The notes beneath the pieces were generated by a model. That model made no database searches and was not told the origin of the DNA. It was given only the letters and a program-made list of their open reading frames with translations. A DNA stretch of 16,945 nt from Candidatus Avelusimicrobium stercoris (lineage in GTDB: Bacteria > Elusimicrobiota > Elusimicrobia > Elusimicrobiales > Elusimicrobiaceae), in assembly GCA_002432025.1 (NCBI GenBank), contig DJFE01000019.1:196877-213821 (forward strand), written 5' to 3'. Of this stretch, positions 13,788 through 16,945 are shown in pieces. Both the position numbers and the translations under genes were made by a program. Positions within the stretch are counted from its first letter, which is position 1, and each line of letters opens with the position of its first letter.

Positions 13788-14549
13788 ATGAAAACGCCTA
13801 GAATTTCCCTTTTTATTATTGCTAAAAACGAAGAATCAAAAATTGCCAAGTGCATTTTAAGTACGCGCGGACTGGTGAGCGAGGTAATCGTCGTCAATTC
13901 CTTATCCAAAGACAAAACTTCCCTCGTCTGCCGCGAACTGGGCGCGCAAGTATATGATCGCGCCTTTGACGGGTTTACCTCGCAAAAGAACTACGCCCTT
14001 TCCAAGGTAACGGGCGACTGGGCCCTAAACTTGGACGCGGACGAAACGCTATCGCCCGAACTAAAAGAAGAAATCGCCCAAGCCGTCAAAAACCCGGCCT
14101 TTGCGGGTTATGATATCCCCTTTTGCAACTACTTTTTAGGCAAAAAAATGCGTTTTAGCGGCCTAAATAAAGAAACCCACCTGCGCCTGGTCAAAACAGG
14201 AAGCGCCAAATATGTGGGCGGACTTGTGCACGAGGGGCTAGATGTTAAGGGCAAAATCGGACGCTTGAAAAACGCCATTAACCACTATTCCTACGACACC
14301 ATTGAAACCTATTTCCGCAAATTTAACCGCTACACCTCCTTGGCGGCGGAACAAATGTACAAAAACGGCAAACGCTTCTCACTTATTAAAGTAGCGTTTA
14401 CGCTTCCGTTTGAATTTTTTAAACGCTACATTTTAAAGTTGGGTATCTTTGACGGCGTGCGCGGGCTGTTTTGGGCCGCGTTTTCCACCTTTTATGTGCT
14501 GGTTAAAAACGCCAAACTTTGGCAATTACAGGAGCAAAAAGAAAAATGA
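13788..14549 (+). CDS. Family 2 glycosyltransferase, WaaE/LgtF-like
   Basis: A 253-residue GT-A type glycosyltransferase. ISLFIIAKNEESKIAKCI opens the nucleotide-binding fold (6-23) and NLDADE (81-86) is the DxD-type metal site. GLVHEGLDVKG contains the HEG motif found in LPS inner-core transferases such as WaaE and LgtF. In the usual VVDSxSxDxT loop the Asp is replaced by Asn (VVNSLSKDKT, 35-44). The C-terminus has a hydrophobic region (about 220-240) likely to sit on the inner membrane. The probable role is sugar addition to lipopolysaccharide or another envelope glycan; donor and acceptor are unknown. Its stop overlaps the next gene by ATGA, which points to a shared pathway with the deacetylases. 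Confidence 0.85.
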   Translation: MKTPRISLFIIAKNEESKIAKCILSTRGLVSEVIVVNSLSKDKTSLVCRELGAQVYDRAFDGFTSQKNYALSKVTGDWALNLDADETLSPELKEEIAQAVKNPAFAGYDIPFCNYFLGKKMRFSGLNKETHLRLVKTGSAKYVGGLVHEGLDVKGKIGRLKNAINHYSYDTIETYFRKFNRYTSLAAEQMYKNGKRFSLIKVAFTLPFEFFKRYILKLGIFDGVRGLFWAAFSTFYVLVKNAKLWQLQEQKEK

Positions 14550-15337
14550 CCGTGTGTTTGCTGGCTTTGCTTATTTTGATAGTGTTTTTATTTTGGCGTT
14601 TCCCGGTACTGCGCAAAACGTGGTATCTGCCCTCCAGAAAGGGCTTTGTGGCGTTAATGTATCACCACGTTGGCGTGTTGGACGACCCCGCAGAACAGCA
14701 ATATCCCTTTACTATGCGCCCGGAAATGTTGGAGCGGCAAATTTTATTTTTAAAATCGCGTGGATATACCTTAGTATCGCTAGACGATGTGCAAACGGCT
14801 TACCAGGCGGGCAAATCGCTTATTGAAAAGCCTGTAATGTTCACGTTTGACGACGGCTATGAAGACAATTACACCACGCTATTTCCCCTCTTAAAAAAAT
14901 ACAATGTGCCCGCTCTTATTTTTTTGATTACCGATTATATTGAAAAACGCCCCGGCTATTTGACGTGGGCGCAAATTGACGAAATGCAAAAAAGCGGGCT
15001 TGTAACCTTTGGTTCACACACCTGCTCGCACCGCCGCCTGCGCAGTTTATCCGACGAGGAAATTTGGACGGAACTCACGCAAAGCAAGCAAATTTTGGAA
15101 GAAAAACTGGGCTGCCCGGTTACGGCGTTGTGTTATCCCTACGGAGCCGGCGGCTTTGACAAGCGCGTCCGTCCGCAGGTGTTTAAGGCCGGATATCTGT
15201 TTGATTTCAGCACCAAAAAGGGTGTAAATCCTTGGCCGTGGCGCGGCAAATCCACCTTGCGCCGTGCGTTCCCGCGCGGGGGCGAAACGATGTTTGACTA
15301 CTATTTGCAAATCACCCGAGGGGAAAGCCGCTTATAA
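14546..15337 (+). CDS. Membrane-anchored polysaccharide deacetylase (NodB domain)
   Basis: A 263-residue carbohydrate esterase family 4 protein with an N-terminal transmembrane anchor (about 2-18) and the catalytic domain outside the cytoplasm. MYHHVG (38-43) is typical of this subgroup. Motif 1 is TFDDGY (100-105) with the catalytic base and metal Asp. Motif 2 is SHTCSH (157-162) with both zinc histidines. CYPYGAGG (196-203) is motif 3. It would remove N-acetyl groups from an envelope sugar, possibly the product of the preceding glycosyltransferase. The ATG at 14546 has AGGAG upstream and is preferred over an in-frame TTG at 14519. All expected catalytic residues are present, in contrast to the next gene. 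Confidence 0.9.
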   Translation: MTVCLLALLILIVFLFWRFPVLRKTWYLPSRKGFVALMYHHVGVLDDPAEQQYPFTMRPEMLERQILFLKSRGYTLVSLDDVQTAYQAGKSLIEKPVMFTFDDGYEDNYTTLFPLLKKYNVPALIFLITDYIEKRPGYLTWAQIDEMQKSGLVTFGSHTCSHRRLRSLSDEEIWTELTQSKQILEEKLGCPVTALCYPYGAGGFDKRVRPQVFKAGYLFDFSTKKGVNPWPWRGKSTLRRAFPRGGETMFDYYLQITRGESRL

Positions 15338-15338
15338 T

Positions 15339-16097
15339 ATGCTTTATCTCGCACTCGGGCTCGTTATTCTGGCAGGAATTTTGACGGGGATTGCCTTGTA
15401 CCGCAAGCCAAATGCACTATTCATATTGGCTTATGAAAAAATCGGCAAGGCGCCCCAAAATTCCCGCTTAAAAAACGAGTGGATAACCGTCAAACAACTT
15501 AAAAAAACGCTTTTATGGCTTCGTGCGCACGGGTTTACCCCAATAAACGCAGGAAGATTGACCGCATCAGCCACCAGGCCCCCCAAACCTGTTTTATTGG
15601 TATTTATGGGCGGGTACAAATCTTTTCTAACCGATATTTTCCCCTTATTGCAAGACTCCCAAACACCGGCCACATTATTTTTACCTACAAATACCACCGG
15701 CACCTATAACAAATGGCAAAACCCGCACCAGGAACCTTGGCAAAATTTACTGACGGAAAAAGATTTAAAAATGCTTGCTAAAAGCGGACTTATTTCCTTT
15801 GGCGCACTGGCCCTAAACGGGGAGGATTTATCCGCCTTGCCTACCGACCAGGCCGCCTATTTAGCGCAGGAAAGCGTTTTCCGCCTGCATACGCAACTGG
15901 GGTTAAAGGCGGAAGGCTTTGCCTTTTATCCCGCTGAAAAAAAGATAAAAAATATTACGGATATTGCCCCTAAAAACCTGACTGTTTTTATAGATAATCC
16001 CGCCACAAACGCTTTAACGCAAAAGGCTGTATTGAACGTGTTTTTCCCCCAAAAGCACCCGTGGAAAACCTTTTGGAACCTGTTTATCCGCCGCTAG
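15339..16097 (+). CDS. Degenerate polysaccharide deacetylase paralogue (predicted pseudoenzyme)
   Basis: A 252-residue protein with an N-terminal transmembrane anchor (about 3-20). It aligns by eye with the preceding deacetylase but lacks its active site. TFDDGY becomes VFMGGY (88-93), so both acidic residues are gone. The SHTCSH block becomes ALALNG (156-161), losing both zinc histidines, and YPYGAGG becomes YPAEKKI. The surrounding framework is kept: KPVLLVF, FPLLQDSQTPATLFLPT, DLKMLAKSGLISFG. The reading frame is open throughout and codon use is like its neighbours, so this looks like a maintained protein rather than decay. It starts 2 bases after the previous stop. A binding or regulatory role for the active partner is inferred. 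Its stop abuts the stop of the convergent pilin gene. Confidence 0.75.
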   Translation: MLYLALGLVILAGILTGIALYRKPNALFILAYEKIGKAPQNSRLKNEWITVKQLKKTLLWLRAHGFTPINAGRLTASATRPPKPVLLVFMGGYKSFLTDIFPLLQDSQTPATLFLPTNTTGTYNKWQNPHQEPWQNLLTEKDLKMLAKSGLISFGALALNGEDLSALPTDQAAYLAQESVFRLHTQLGLKAEGFAFYPAEKKIKNITDIAPKNLTVFIDNPATNALTQKAVLNVFFPQKHPWKTFWNLFIRR

Positions 16098-16937
16098 TTA
16101 ATTGCCTAAAAAGTAGTAGTAGGACCGCCCGCCGGAGGTGTCGTTCCAAGCCCCAGTCCTCTCATCTTTACCCGACAAGTTTTGGCAAACCCGGTTGCCA
16201 AAGGAATCGTCTTCCCGCGCGGAACAAAGAGTATAATTGGTGTTGTGGTATTTTTCCAGCCAAACATTGCTTTTTTTATCTTCACACTTAAAAGAAACCG
16301 ACCAAGCCCCCTGATTATCCATAATGTAGCAATACATATCATTGCTGGAAATATGTTTTTCGTCCGTTTTAGTAAACCCAGAGGGCATTGCGATAATTAA
16401 CCCGTCCAAATTGGCCGCATAGCGGCCCGTTTGCATATAAAAATGCTGCTGTGCCTGGTCCACCGCACGCACAAGGACTTGCATAGTGGCCACTCGGCTA
16501 GAAGCCACCGCCACCCGGTACGACGGCAACGCGGCCGCAGCCAAAATACCGATAATAAGAACGACAACTAGGAGTTCTATGAGAGTAAAACCACTGCTAA
16601 CAACCCAAGCGGTAGATCCTGAAACAAGCTCAGGATGACCTCCTTTTTTTATACTAATGTCATTTCCGAGTGTTGTAGTCGGAAATCTGTCGTTATTTAA
16701 AAAAAGCAACGACAAAAACAGATCCCCGACAGAAACCTTCGGGGATGACAAAATAGAGGTATTAACCGTGCGCCCACCCCAAGCAGACGTCATTCCGTAA
16801 GGTTTGGCGGCCCGCAGGGTTACGGAATCTCGCCGTTTCGCAACAACAGATTCTGGAACGCTCCGCGCCGGCCGACTTTCCAGAATGACGCCACTAGCAC
16901 AAGTGGCCGCACGGCTAACATTACTAAATCCTTTCAT
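16098..16937 (-). CDS. Type IV prepilin-like protein with a 318-bp repeat block inside its leader
   Basis: The mature part (163 residues) begins at F117 after G116: FTLIELLVVVLIIGILAAAA with Glu at mature position 5, then a globular domain with several cysteines (YCY, KCED, LCSARED, VCQNL) and a Tyr-rich C-terminus. These are normal pilin features. The leader is not normal: an ATG at 16937 with GAG 5 nt upstream starts MKGFSNVS, then 106 residues are encoded by repeat elements, then SG before the cleavage site. Without the 318-bp block the leader would be MKGFSNVSSG, a proper 10-residue prepilin leader. No ATG, GTG or TTG lies in frame in the last 16 codons before the cleavage site. The product may be non-functional, or processed from a very long leader. 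The promoter lies beyond the window. Confidence 0.75.
   Translation of the reverse strand: MKGFSNVSRAATCASGVILESRPARSVPESVVAKRRDSVTLRAAKPYGMTSAWGGRTVNTSILSSPKVSVGDLFLSLLFLNNDRFPTTTLGNDISIKKGGHPELVSGSTAWVVSSGFTLIELLVVVLIIGILAAAALPSYRVAVASSRVATMQVLVRAVDQAQQHFYMQTGRYAANLDGLIIAMPSGFTKTDEKHISSNDMYCYIMDNQGAWSVSFKCEDKKSNVWLEKYHNTNYTLCSAREDDSFGNRVCQNLSGKDERTGAWNDTSGGRSYYYFLGN
16596..16602. repeat. 7-bp direct repeat, left copy, flanking the insert
   Basis: GCTAACA on the plus strand, identical to 16914-16920. The distance between copies is 318 bp, a multiple of three. It may be a target-site duplication, although related repeat copies have partly similar bases at this end, so chance or element sequence could contribute. 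Confidence 0.55.
16603..16639 (-). repeat. Repeat half E7
   Basis: On the minus strand, GTCAT, then a perfect 7-bp hairpin (plus 16616-16622 with 16630-16636), then ATCTACCGCTTGGGT. It shares the ATCTAC...CTTGGGT tract with E3 and E2. It abuts the pilin coding sequence just before the cleavage site. Confidence 0.75.
16659..16749. repeat. Cloverleaf repeat E5
   Basis: A 91-bp element from GTCAT (16659) to ATGAC (16749). Left hairpin ATTTCCGA (16662-16669) with TCGGAAAT (16679-16686), perfect. Central pairing GTCGTT with AACGAC and ATCTGT with ACAGAT. Right hairpin ATCCCCGA (16722-16729) with TCGGGGAT (16739-16746), perfect. The element is read in frame within the pilin leader. Confidence 0.9.
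16789..16889. repeat. Cloverleaf repeat E6
   Basis: A 101-bp element from GTCAT (16789) to ATGAC (16889). Left hairpin ATTCCGTAA (16792-16800) with TTACGGAAT (16820-16828) and right hairpin ATTCTGGAA (16850-16858) with TTCCAGAAT (16878-16886) are both perfect 9-bp stems. The central stem is weak here (ATCT with AGAT). A further small hairpin (16890-16895 with 16902-16907) lies between E6 and the right direct repeat. Confidence 0.9.
16914..16920. repeat. 7-bp direct repeat, right copy, flanking the insert
   Basis: GCTAACA again, just after the codons for the first residues of the pilin leader. See the left copy at 16596-16602. Confidence 0.55.
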
Positions 16938-16945
16938 TTTTTCTC

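Noticed and set aside
14519..14545. TTG start at 14519 for the active deacetylase
   Set aside because: The ATG at 14546 forms the ATGA overlap with the glycosyltransferase stop and has AGGAG upstream.
15333..15338. TATAAT directly before the degenerate deacetylase ATG as a promoter
   Set aside because: It is made by the preceding Leu codon and stop codon and lies 0 nt from the ATG, which does not fit the 6-7 nt spacing of the leaderless cases.

Overview
The window is a compact chromosomal segment of about 50% GC. The genes suggest a Gram-negative-type bacterium: lipoprotein signal peptides, type IV prepilins, MltG and a lipopolysaccharide-style glycosyltransferase. My best guess at the lineage is Elusimicrobiota (a gut group), from pilin style and general gene character. 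That is an inference without a database search, and it is held at about even odds.

Left block (1-6898, all plus strand). A hairpin-rich leader (1-123) precedes a small lipoprotein that looks like a free-standing subtilisin-propeptide (I9-like) domain (165-476). Next comes gmk, rpoZ, a family 4 uracil-DNA glycosylase, priA and a DUF805 membrane protein (530-4682), closed by a clear terminator. Then tyrS and mltG (4773-6898) overlap by one base. A DUF190 gene with its own promoter follows (6969-7316).

Middle block (7317-11581). A 355-base gap full of structured repeats separates the DUF190 gene from a minus-strand type IV pilin (7672-8163). The conserved rbfA-nrnA-truB-ribF run (8285-11231) follows, with overlapping genes throughout. 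A second 350-base repeat island lies between ribF and the next, convergent gene.

Right block (11582-16945). On the minus strand are a two-helix membrane protein, a secreted low-complexity protein, a CAU-anticodon tRNA and a TPR lipoprotein. On the plus strand a three-gene cell-envelope set encodes a family 2 glycosyltransferase, an intact polysaccharide deacetylase and a tandem deacetylase paralogue that has lost its catalytic and metal-binding residues. It runs tail-to-tail, with no intervening base, into a second pilin gene on the minus strand.

The most interesting signal is a family of about 90-110 bp repeats with a cloverleaf-like plan: GTCAT, hairpin, central stem, hairpin, ATGAC. Loops are shared between copies while stem bases change on both sides. 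Copies fill both convergent intergenic gaps. A 318 bp block of them (exactly 106 codons, no stops) sits inside the leader peptide of the second pilin, flanked by a 7 bp direct repeat. Removing it in silico restores an ordinary 10-residue prepilin leader. This resembles in concept the in-frame palindromic elements of Rickettsia. Other points of note are five genes whose start codon lies 6-7 nt after a -10 box (predicted leaderless mRNAs), a PriA with degenerate helicase motifs, and the deacetylase pseudoenzyme.
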